DNA of 64,000 nucleotides, taken from the NCBI GenBank assembly GCA_963790045.1, contig CAWBMS010000013.1:124001-188000 (forward strand), in the 5' to 3' direction. Of this stretch, positions 55,201-63,480 are shown one piece after another. The notes below the pieces were generated by a model. That model was not told the DNA's origin and did no database searches. It saw nothing but the letters and a program-made list of their open reading frames with translations. Positions within the stretch are counted from its first letter, which is position 1, and each line of letters begins with the position of its first letter. Origin of the DNA: DATKMP01 sp963790045 (GTDB taxonomy: Bacteria > Bacteroidota > Ignavibacteria > UBA10030). Made by a program: the position numbers and the translations under genes.

Positions 55201-55416
55201 TTATGCATACATCAATTTACCGCGTGGTTGCGGAATAGGACGTCCAAGCTCTTTTGCCGTTTCAATCCATTCCTGAATTACAACCTCTACATGTTCCAAT
55301 GCTTCTTTATACGTTTTGCCATCGGCAGCACATCCGGCAAGTTCAGGCACTTCGGCAATATACGCTTGATCTTCATTGCTCCAATAAATAATGACTTCGT
55401 ACTTGTTCATGATCAT
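55201..55416 (-). CDS. hicB: HicB-family antitoxin
   Basis: The 71-residue protein has the HicB fold pattern 'YEVIIYWSNEDQAYIAEVPELAGCAADGKTYKEALEHVEVVIQEWIETAKELGRPIPQP', the partial RNase H-like domain of HicB antitoxins. No C-terminal DNA-binding domain is present, so it is the short type. The ATG overlaps the hicA stop by 4 bp (a second ATG is 6 bp further). It is embedded in the nuo operon between nuoB and nuoC and is expected to neutralise HicA. Confidence 0.9.
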   Translation of the reverse strand: MIMNKYEVIIYWSNEDQAYIAEVPELAGCAADGKTYKEALEHVEVVIQEWIETAKELGRPIPQPRGKLMYA

Positions 55417-55661
55417 TCGTTCAACTTATATTTCAGAATAATATTCCGTACTTGTTTTACCTGATATCGTTTTGCTTTTGCTCCGTCAGATTGAAGGTTA
55501 ATAATTTCTTCTATGCCATCTTTATAAAAAATATGATGGCTTCCCTTCACTCGTTCAACAAATCCTAATCGTTGCAACACTGTTCTCAATTCAGAAAACG
55601 GAACATTGGCATCTGACGTGCCTCGCAAAATTTGTTCAAGAATTTTTTCAACGCCACTCAC
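55413..55661 (-). CDS. hicA: HicA-family mRNA interferase toxin
   Basis: The 82-residue product has the dsRBD-like HicA fold with the catalytic His region 'VKGSHHIFYKDG' and an N-terminal 'FSELRTVLQRLGF' helix. The start codon is GTG, and it overlaps the nuoB stop (GTGA), so translation is coupled to NuoB. HicA cleaves mRNA independently of codons and is blocked by HicB. The location inside a complex I operon is unusual. Activity is inferred from the family. Confidence 0.9.
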   Translation of the reverse strand: MSGVEKILEQILRGTSDANVPFSELRTVLQRLGFVERVKGSHHIFYKDGIEEIINLQSDGAKAKRYQVKQVRNIILKYKLNE

Positions 55662-56155
55662 GCTACACTTTTCTTCTTCACCAAACTCTCGCGCCGGATC
55701 TTTTCCTGCAGCTTCATAATGCCTTCCAACAATGCTTCAGGCCGCGGAGGACATCCCGGAATATACACATCGACGGGAATCACACGATCAACGCCTTTCA
55801 GCACATGATATCCGTGTTCCCAATAAGGACCGCCGCAGTTCGAGCAGCTTCCCATCGAAATTACATAGCGCGGCTCCGGCATTTGATCATACAATCGTTT
55901 AATGCGCTGCGCCATTTTAATCGTCACGGTTCCTGCGACAAACATCACGTCGGTTTGGCGCGGCGTTGCACGCGGAATAACGCCGAAGCGCATACTATCA
56001 AAGTTGGACGCTGATGCCGCCATCATTTCGATAGCACAACAGGCAAGTCCGAATTGCATTTGCCATAAGGATGAGAGGCGTGCCCAGTTGAACAGCCCAT
56101 CAAGAGAAGTAATAAAAACGTTGCTGTTTTCAAATCGCTGATCGAGTAATCCCAC
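55658..56155 (-). CDS. nuoB: NADH-quinone oxidoreductase subunit B
   Basis: NuoB holds cluster N2, which reduces quinone. The 165-residue protein has the ligands in 'GLACCAIEMMA' (two adjacent Cys), 'SMGSCSNCGGPY' and 'VYIPGCPPRPEALLEGI'. The start is GTG at 56155, 3 bp after the nuoA stop. Its own stop overlaps the start of hicA. Confidence 0.95.
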   Translation of the reverse strand: MGLLDQRFENSNVFITSLDGLFNWARLSSLWQMQFGLACCAIEMMAASASNFDSMRFGVIPRATPRQTDVMFVAGTVTIKMAQRIKRLYDQMPEPRYVISMGSCSNCGGPYWEHGYHVLKGVDRVIPVDVYIPGCPPRPEALLEGIMKLQEKIRRESLVKKKSVA

Positions 56156-56158
56156 GCA

Positions 56159-56614
56159 TTATACTCCGGTTAACGTTTCTGCCGGTGTTAACGGCGCTTG
56201 CTCAGCCGGCGTTTCATGAATCAATGTCCGTGTAAAGACCGGCACAATGGGATTCGGTTTATCCCAATCCAAATCGCCCTTCACCCACACATACGCATAA
56301 CCGACGAGAAGAATCACAAGAAAGACCACCATTTCTAAAAATCCAAACATTCCGAAATGCCGAAAGATGAGCGCCCAAGGAAACAGAAAGACAACTTCCA
56401 CATCGAACAGAAGAAACACGAGTGCAACGACATAAAAGCGTACGTTCAATCGAATCCACGCGCTGCCGATCGGTTCTTCACCACATTCATAGGTGGCGTT
56501 TTTTTCGGGATAAGGTTTATGAGGACGGAGAACCCACGCAGCAAGCAGCCCAGCGGCAACAAAGACGATGCCTAAGACAAAAAAGATAAAAACTTTTCCG
56601 AATTCTGTCAGCAT
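56159..56614 (-). CDS. nuoA: NADH-quinone oxidoreductase subunit A
   Basis: NuoA is a three-helix membrane subunit of complex I. The 151-residue product has 'YECGEEPIGSAWIRLNVRFYVVALVFLLFDVEVVFLFPWA', the family signature with the switchable Cys loop, and an extended C-terminus (about 20 residues with 'ETPAEQAPLTPAETLTGV'). It is the first gene of the operon; about 120 bp separates it from the receiver/PAS gene upstream. Confidence 0.94.
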   Translation of the reverse strand: MLTEFGKVFIFFVLGIVFVAAGLLAAWVLRPHKPYPEKNATYECGEEPIGSAWIRLNVRFYVVALVFLLFDVEVVFLFPWALIFRHFGMFGFLEMVVFLVILLVGYAYVWVKGDLDWDKPNPIVPVFTRTLIHETPAEQAPLTPAETLTGV

Positions 56615-56742
56615 GAAGATGCGCCATTAACTTTTATTGGTGAACATACACCATTCATAAAATAAATATAGCGGAAACTTCGCCGTTTGTCAAGAAACTC
56701 TAAACGGCATGGTACAAAAAGAAAAATGCAAGTTTTGAATTA

Positions 56743-57521
56743 TCATGATGCTTCGGTGTGTTTTGTTTTGGGTTGACGCGCAGGTTTTGCCACCGGAAGA
56801 AAAAGCACTGTTACACCGTCGGCGGAAGGATAAATGCGCGCCTGGATGGTTCCATCTAACGGCGCTATTGCACTATTCACCAAAATCATTCGCTGCTTTT
56901 CAAACGCAGTACAAATTTTTCAAACAGCGGAAGCGCTGCAGTGTCGGGAGCATCTGTCCACAATGTTTTTCCAAGAAGCATCGAAACTTTTTTGCCGAAA
57001 ATTCTTGCACCGGGTTTATTGATGTAGGAAATGTTCCATTCTGCATCGAACGAAACGATGCCGATGGTCAGGCGGTTCACCATGCTCTCCAGAACTTGCA
57101 GATGTGTTTGCAGCGATTGTTCCGTAAGTGTGTGTGTTACGGTTTCTTTTCGTTTTTGGATCGCATTGAGAATGGTGGGAAGAACACGATCAGGATTTAC
57201 TTTGAGTATAAAATCCGCAGCGCCGGCTTTAATGCACTCGGCGGCTTTTTCCTCGCTTACCGCACCGGTTAAAATAATGGCGGGCGTATCGGGAGCATAC
57301 TGCTGCACCATCGTCAGCGCTTGTATCCCGTTGATATCCGGAAGATTATAATCTAAGATAATGCAATCGAATTCTTCCGTTTCTAATGCCAACTCCAGCG
57401 TATCGCGATTGCGAACATCTCGCAGAGTGAATAACATATTCGACGCCTGTAGTTTCCGTTGCATCAACCGAATGGCAAACGGATCGTCTTCCAATATCAA
57501 CAACCGAAGCGTTTCAGGCAT
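56743..57521 (-). CDS. Receiver-PAS protein, frame broken near the C-terminus
   Basis: The receiver domain is intact ('LLILEDDPFA', phospho-acceptor Asp in 'DCIILDYNLPDINGIQAL', 'IILTGAVSEE', 'FILKVNPD'). A short coiled linker and a PAS domain follow ('VNRLTIGIVSFDAEWNISYINKPGARIFGK'). The frame stops at 56886 after 'RLKSSE'. With one base added near 56890 it continues MILVNSAIAPLDGTIQARIY and ends at 56743 with the typical PAS end 'YPSADGVTVLFLPV'. This is the one clear break best explained by a missing base. No kinase or output domain follows, so it may be a stand-alone regulator. It is divergent from the hydrogenase operon. Confidence 0.7.
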
Positions 57522-58090
57522 GGTTCTACTTCCTTATTGTTTCCATGTCAAGTTTTCTATTTGTAATGATACCCTGTTCTAATGTTAGAAGAAGTCCATT
57601 AAAAAGCAAATGCTTTTGCGCGACTTGATGCCATGATGGAACATTCTACTTATACCTAACGAAATTTTTACAACCAATGTTTTGCACTTTTTTATTGCAG
57701 CATAGTGTCCATGCATAGACGAAAACCTTCCGATTTTTTGTTTGATTTGTCATCTAAGAAAAATTTTTCCGACATTTGCAATGAAATTTTTTATGTAGCG
57801 AGAATATGCCGTTTTTCCATTTGCATTCCGCAGGATAACCTGCTACATTTATTATGGTTACGGCACGATTGTTGTCGTGCAAGTACTGTGAAATAATAGT
57901 AAAGGAAAAACAACGATACTCTAAACTTTAAGCGGTTAAGGCATCAATACGAGATTTTAGATTAGTCTATCTGTACAATTTTCTGCTGGGGAATTTTCAC
58001 TAAGAACTATGGAAAGGCGTTGTGAAGCTAACACTCACAATGGCCGCCCGCAACGAAAAAACTGATGTATGAAATTACATGGAGATCAAT
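57522..58090. other. Divergent intergenic region upstream of the hydrogenase operon
   Basis: This region of about 570 bp between the receiver/PAS gene and hydC has no gene. It is AT-rich and contains a TTGTGAA...CTCACAA imperfect palindrome at 58020-58040. It must carry the promoter of hydCBA, but no single -35/-10 pair stands out. Confidence 0.5.
58020..58040. promoter_or_regulatory. TTGTGAA-N7-CTCACAA palindrome, possible redox-regulator site
   Basis: The half-sites TTGTGA and TCACAA are exact reverse complements, separated by 9 bp, about 50 bp upstream of the hydC start. Rex sites have the same half-sites, usually with 6 bp between them. The unusual spacing weakens the assignment; CRP/FNR-type binding is an alternative. 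Confidence 0.3.
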
Positions 58091-58576
58091 ATGAATGCAA
58101 CCCAAACTAACGACGACGTTGCAAAGATTGCCAAGCGCTGGAAAAACAAGCGCGGCAGTTTGATTATGGCACTACATGCCTTGCAAAATCGTTTCGGATA
58201 TGTACCGCGGGACGCTGCCATGACATTGGCAGAACAAATGGATGTACCGCTGGCTCGTATCTACGAAGTCATCACATTTTATAATTATTTCAAGCTCAAG
58301 TCGCCCGGCAACCATGTTGTCTCGGTCTGTATGGGCACCGCCTGCTACCTCAAAGGCGCACCGCAATTGCTTGAGCACGCTACCAAATCCCTACACGTCT
58401 CTCCCGGAGAAACAACACCGGATGGAGAATTCCATCTGCAAATGGTTCGCTGCCTCGGCTGCTGCGGGCTTGCACCGGTAGTAACGATCAACGAAAAACT
58501 GCTGGCAAAAGTGGATGTCAACTCGTTAGAAGAACACATTTGTAAATGCAAAAACAAGGGAGAGGGAAAGGCATAA
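58091..58576 (+). CDS. hydC: [FeFe]-hydrogenase subunit HydC (NuoE-like [2Fe-2S] protein)
   Basis: ATG at 58091 is chosen because GGAG lies 6 nt upstream; an in-frame ATG at 58079 has none. The 161-residue thioredoxin-fold protein has the four [2Fe-2S] cysteines in 'SVCMGTACYLKGA' and 'VRCLGCCGLAPVVTIN', as in NuoE. It is followed directly by HydB and HydA genes, so it is the small subunit of a trimeric NAD-linked hydrogenase, not of the complex I at 45-56 kb. Confidence 0.92.
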   Translation: MNATQTNDDVAKIAKRWKNKRGSLIMALHALQNRFGYVPRDAAMTLAEQMDVPLARIYEVITFYNYFKLKSPGNHVVSVCMGTACYLKGAPQLLEHATKSLHVSPGETTPDGEFHLQMVRCLGCCGLAPVVTINEKLLAKVDVNSLEEHICKCKNKGEGKA

Positions 58577-58577
58577 T

Positions 58578-60239
<1,662 letters not shown>

Positions 60240-60258
60240 TGAATAAGAGAATTCTACT

Positions 60259-62016
60259 ATGGCTATTATGATTCAAGCAAAAATTAACGGGCTGCCTGTG
60301 GAAGTTGAAGCAGGCACAACTATTCTTGACGCGGCACGACAGGTGTCCGTCCATATTCCAACACTTTGTAAACATCCCGACCTGGACGCAACGGCTGCAT
60401 GCGGTCTTTGCATTGTCCGCATTAAGGGCACACCGAAGATGCTGCGCGCATGCTGCACGCCGTTGGAACAGAACATGGATATTACGACGGAGGACCCGGA
60501 AATTATTCATGTCCGCCGTACAGTGATTGAAATGATTCTTTCCAAACACCCGAACGAATGCCTGACGTGCGGACGCAACCAAAACTGCGAACTGCAAACA
60601 CTTGCCGCACATTTCGGTTTGCGGGACGTCGAATTGGACAATATCGTCCCCGATATTCCTGCGGACGAAACAACCAAAGCGATCCGCTTAGATCCGCGTA
60701 AATGTATTAGCTGCGGAAGATGTATTCAGGTCTGCCAGCAAATGCAGGATGTCTGGGCATTGAGTTTCTTGCAGCGCGGTATTGAAACACGCATTGCAGC
60801 AGCAGGAGATATTTTCCTTGCCGATTCTCCATGCGTTCGCTGCGGCCAATGTTCTGCGCACTGCCCTACAGGCGCAATCGTAGAATACGACAATACACAT
60901 GAAGTGTGGGATAAACTTTTAGATCCCGAAGCATTCTGTATTGCACAAATCGCTCCCGCTGTTCGTGTTGCTATCGGTGAAGCATTTGATTTTCCTGTCG
61001 GAACAAATCTCACAGGAAAAACTTATGCTGCACTGCGCCGCATGGGTTTCAAAGCCGTGTTCGATACCAACTTCGGTGCCGACCTGACGATTATGGAAGA
61101 AGCGAGCGAATTTGTGGAACGGTTTGCTCACAACAAAGCGCCTTTGCCGCTGATCACAAGCTGCTGCCCAGCGTGGGTCGATTTTATGGAAAAATTCCAT
61201 AGCGATATCATTCCTCACTTCTCTACTTGTAAATCCCCGCAAGCAATGGTGGGTGCACTTGCAAAAACATACTATGCAGAGAAAATGAAAATCGATCCGG
61301 CAAAGATTTATGTCGTTTCGATTATGCCTTGCACAGCAAAGAAGTTTGAAATCATCCGCAGCAAAGATATGTCTTCATCCGGTTTTCAGGATGTGGACGT
61401 ATCGTTGACAACGCGCGAACTTGCACGTATGATCAAACAATCCGGTATTAGTTTCCATGATGTTCCAGAAGAGCAGCCGGATCATATCCTCGGTGCATAT
61501 ACCGGCGCAGGCACGATCTTCGGTGTAACCGGCGGCGTCATGGAAGCCGCATTGCGCACGGCGCATTTCTTTGTGACCGGACAAAATCCTGAGCGCATGG
61601 AATTCAACATGACGCGCGGACTCGACGGCATTAAAGAAGGCGAAGTGGAAATTGCAGGAAACAAAATCCGCATTGCCGTGGCACACGGACTGAGCAACGT
61701 TGAAAAAATTCTGCAAAAATCCCGCGAGTACCGTGCCGCGCACAATAACGAACCGCTGTATCACTTCATTGAAGTGATGGCGTGTCCGGGCGGCTGCGTT
61801 GGCGGCGGCGGACAACCGTACGGTGTTACCGATGAACTGCGCGCCAAACGTGCGGCGGGATTGTATTCGGAAGATCAAGCCGGCCTCTGGAGATGTTCGC
61901 ATGACAATCCGTACATTCAGCAACTGTATAAGGAATTCCTCGACAAACCGTTGAGTGAAAAATCCGAACACTTGCTGCATACCGGGTACCATGCACGGCC
62001 GGAATACAAACGCTAA
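60259..62016 (+). CDS. hydA: [FeFe]-hydrogenase catalytic subunit HydA (group A, NuoG-like N-terminus)
   Basis: The 585-residue subunit makes or consumes H2. In order it has a [2Fe-2S] domain (Cys in 'LCKHPDLDATAACGLC'), a His-Cys [4Fe-4S] motif ('HPNECLTCGRNQNCELQ'), two [4Fe-4S] motifs ('CISCGRCIQVCQQ', 'CVRCGQCSAHCPTGA') and the H-cluster signatures TSCCPAW (residues 300-306), MPCTAKKFE (from 356) and MACPGGCVGGGG (from 507). All H-cluster cysteines are present. The maturases hydE, hydF and hydG are not in the window. With hydC and hydB it forms an NAD-dependent, possibly bifurcating, enzyme. Confidence 0.95.
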   Translation: MAIMIQAKINGLPVEVEAGTTILDAARQVSVHIPTLCKHPDLDATAACGLCIVRIKGTPKMLRACCTPLEQNMDITTEDPEIIHVRRTVIEMILSKHPNECLTCGRNQNCELQTLAAHFGLRDVELDNIVPDIPADETTKAIRLDPRKCISCGRCIQVCQQMQDVWALSFLQRGIETRIAAAGDIFLADSPCVRCGQCSAHCPTGAIVEYDNTHEVWDKLLDPEAFCIAQIAPAVRVAIGEAFDFPVGTNLTGKTYAALRRMGFKAVFDTNFGADLTIMEEASEFVERFAHNKAPLPLITSCCPAWVDFMEKFHSDIIPHFSTCKSPQAMVGALAKTYYAEKMKIDPAKIYVVSIMPCTAKKFEIIRSKDMSSSGFQDVDVSLTTRELARMIKQSGISFHDVPEEQPDHILGAYTGAGTIFGVTGGVMEAALRTAHFFVTGQNPERMEFNMTRGLDGIKEGEVEIAGNKIRIAVAHGLSNVEKILQKSREYRAAHNNEPLYHFIEVMACPGGCVGGGGQPYGVTDELRAKRAAGLYSEDQAGLWRCSHDNPYIQQLYKEFLDKPLSEKSEHLLHTGYHARPEYKR

Positions 62017-62057
62017 ACGGATGTCGTTACCATAACATCTGTTGTATTCGGTTTCTT

Positions 62058-62108
62058 GGCTTCCAATTTCTTCTCGCAAGAGGATGAAGTTGGAAGCCGT
62101 TTTTTTGT
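62058..62108 (+). terminator. Rho-independent terminator of hydCBA
   Basis: GGCTTCCAATTTC pairs with GAAGTTGGAAGCC (one G-T pair) and is followed by a run of seven T. It begins 42 bp after the hydA stop. Confidence 0.88.
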
Positions 62109-62223
62109 TTTTGCCCGCACATTCTTTTTTCTTCCCTGCCCACATTGCTGCGCAATAGAAACGATATAAAATGATTCTGTGCAGGGACGAGGCGATCCTC
62201 AACCCGAATTTCAAACACAGCTA

Positions 62224-62252
62224 TTGACACTCATTATAAGATTTTGTATGTT
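62224..62252 (+). promoter_or_regulatory. Promoter: TTGACA, 17 bp, TATGTT
   Basis: TTGACA (62224-62229) and TATGTT (62247-62252) are separated by the optimal 17 bp. The -10 region also fits the Bacteroidota-style TAnnTTyG. It stands directly before the hairpin-terminator unit at 62258-62334. Confidence 0.55.
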
Positions 62253-62257
62253 CGTGT

Positions 62258-62334
62258 GTCGCCATTCCCTCCTATTAAGATGGCGATTTTGAAACTTATC
62301 TCTCCGGTTTCTGTTTACCGGAGAGATTTTTTTT
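62258..62334 (+). ncRNA. Candidate small RNA with CCCTCC loop and intrinsic terminator
   Basis: The unit of about 75 nt starts 6 nt after a good -10 element. Hairpin 1 pairs TCGCCAT (62259) with ATGGCGA (62280-62286) and exposes the loop TCCCTCCTATTAAG, whose CCCTCC could pair with Shine-Dalgarno sequences. A short linker is followed by a perfect 10-bp terminator stem, ATCTCTCCGG / CCGGAGAGAT, and eight T. There is no open reading frame. This is a prediction from structure only; it is not matched to a known family. Confidence 0.5.
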
Positions 62335-62565
62335 GTGGCATTGCAGTAAAAAATGCAAACCGAAGAATTGGTTATTCACCTTGAGATAACATTTATGATG
62401 GGGGCTGAGGAAAAAAATAACGTCATTCCCACACGTTTTTAGTGGCTTGCCCGCTATCTTTATGGCGGGGAATCCAGATCTAAGGTTTAGCTTTGAGAAT
62501 CTTGTCAAAGCTTCCGACGATGATCTAAGAAAACTTTGATAGGGGTACAGAACAACGTTGTGAAA

Positions 62566-62612
62566 TGTCAGACACCTTGCCCCGATTATTCTCAGGCAGG
62601 TGTCAGACATTT
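62566..62612. repeat. Inverted repeat with TGTCAGACACC arms
   Basis: ATGTCAGACACCTTGCC and GGCAGGTGTCAGACAT form a nearly perfect inverted repeat around 13 bp. It lies in the repeat-rich region before the DUF559 genes. Confidence 0.6.
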
Positions 62613-62777
62613 ACTTTCTTTGGCAGGCGATGCCGCACGACATCGCTTGCATTCTTGAACATTCTTTCTTGTAAATACTTTTGACATCGTTTTTCCCAAC
62701 CCCCTGCTCCGATTGCATCGGAGCTCCTCCCTTCGTTGAAGGCGCCGGAGGCATTTTACTTAACACGCGTAAGCGTG

Positions 62778-63173
62778 TTACGCTTCTATTACTTTTTTCT
62801 CAACCCGCGGGAAGAGTTTGTCGATTTCATTATAAATGGTTTGGCACACGCCGTCAATATTTTCACAAACATCGGTATTCAAAAATCGAAGGAAAGAAAC
62901 TCCGAAGGATTCAATGTATTCCTGCCGTGCTTTATCGTATTCTTCTGCACCTGCTTTGAAATGAGAATCGCCGTCCACTTCGATGGCGAGTTTTAAGCGA
63001 GGACAATAAAAATCAAGAATGTATTGATCGACACTATACTGCCTGAGGAAGCGTTCTCCATGCATTTGCCGATTTTTAAGTTTTGACCAGAGAATAATTT
63101 CGGCCTTCGGCATGTTTTTTCGAAGTGCCCGCCGACGTGCCTGTAATTCTTTTTTATTAAACGCTTCAGTCAT
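62778..63173 (-). CDS. DUF559 endonuclease-like protein, second copy
   Basis: The 131-residue protein has the DUF559 pattern 'RRALRKNMPKAEIILWSKLKNRQMHGERFLRQYSVDQYILDFYC', 'KLAIEVDGDSHFKAGAEEYD' and 'FGVSFLRFLNTDVCENIDGVCQTI', with the PD-(D/E)XK-type Asp in 'YILDF' and Glu-x-Asp in 'IEVDG'. The last residues, 'IDKLFPRVEKKVIEA', go beyond the usual family end and match the tail of the restriction-modification protein encoded at 63481. A G/C-rich palindrome lies upstream (63184-63232). The protein is related to, but not the same subtype as, the copy near clpB. Confidence 0.82.
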   Translation of the reverse strand: MTEAFNKKELQARRRALRKNMPKAEIILWSKLKNRQMHGERFLRQYSVDQYILDFYCPRLKLAIEVDGDSHFKAGAEEYDKARQEYIESFGVSFLRFLNTDVCENIDGVCQTIYNEIDKLFPRVEKKVIEA

Positions 63174-63183
63174 AATTTAAAAC

Positions 63184-63232
63184 CCCCTTTAATTCCCCCT
63201 TTATAAAAGGGGGAAGCGCGCAGCGCAGGGGG
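63184..63232. repeat. AACCCCC...GGGGGTT palindromic repeat beside DUF559
   Basis: An inner hairpin, TTCCCCCTTT / AAAGGGGGAA, is nested in outer arms ACCCCCT and AGGGGGT. This C/G-rich form resembles those at 34281-34325 and 63415-63475, which also flank DUF559 genes. Confidence 0.6.
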
Positions 63233-63248
63233 TTCTCTTTATTTCTTG

Positions 63249-63404
63249 TTATAATTGGTCAATGCTGTATTGGCGACGGAATTTGTAACCATGCATTTGT
63301 CGGCGCGAAAGATGTTTCCAGAGAATCACTTCAGCTTTCGGCATTGAATGACGCAATGATTTTCGCTGCTGCTTCATTACCGATTTATTGTAATGCAGTG
63401 CCAT
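63249..63404 (-). pseudogene. Truncated DUF559 gene remnant
   Basis: From ATG at 63404 the minus strand reads about 51 codons. It includes 'RKSLRHSMPKAEVILWKHLSRRQMHGYKFRRQYSIDQL', clearly homologous to residues 15-52 of the adjacent intact DUF559 protein. It then stops before the nuclease residues (the Asp and Glu-x-Asp motifs). It is a decayed copy between two C/G-rich palindromes. Confidence 0.8.
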
Positions 63405-63414
63405 AGGTTTATCC

Positions 63415-63475
63415 ACCACCCCTACGCCTTCGGCGTTTCCCCTCCTCGTATGAGGAGGGGATTAAGGGGAGGTCT
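63415..63475. repeat. CCCCTCCT...AGGAGGGG palindrome before the DUF559 remnant
   Basis: The inner arms CCCCTCCTC and GAGGAGGGG are flanked by CCCCT and AGGGG outer words, as in the other DUF559-associated palindromes. A second small hairpin, ACGCC/GGCGT, lies at its left end. Confidence 0.6.
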
Positions 63476-63480
63476 AATCT

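Larger units (their letters stand above)
62017..62777. other. Intergenic region with terminator, small RNA candidate and repeats
   Basis: This region of about 760 bp has no protein gene. It contains the hydA terminator (62058-62108), a compact promoter-hairpin-terminator unit read as a small RNA candidate (62224-62334), a GTCATTCCC...GGGAATCC repeat (about 62419-62475), a degenerate TTGTCAAAG repeat (about 62500-62545), a TGTCAGACACC inverted repeat (62566-62612) and a small palindrome, TAACACGC/GCGTGTTA (62761-62780). Confidence 0.6.

Noticed and set aside
61375..62214. Long minus-strand open frame of 279 codons
   Set aside because: It lies antisense to hydA including the H-cluster region. 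No ribosome-binding site or recognisable domain is present, and the hydA terminator falls within it.
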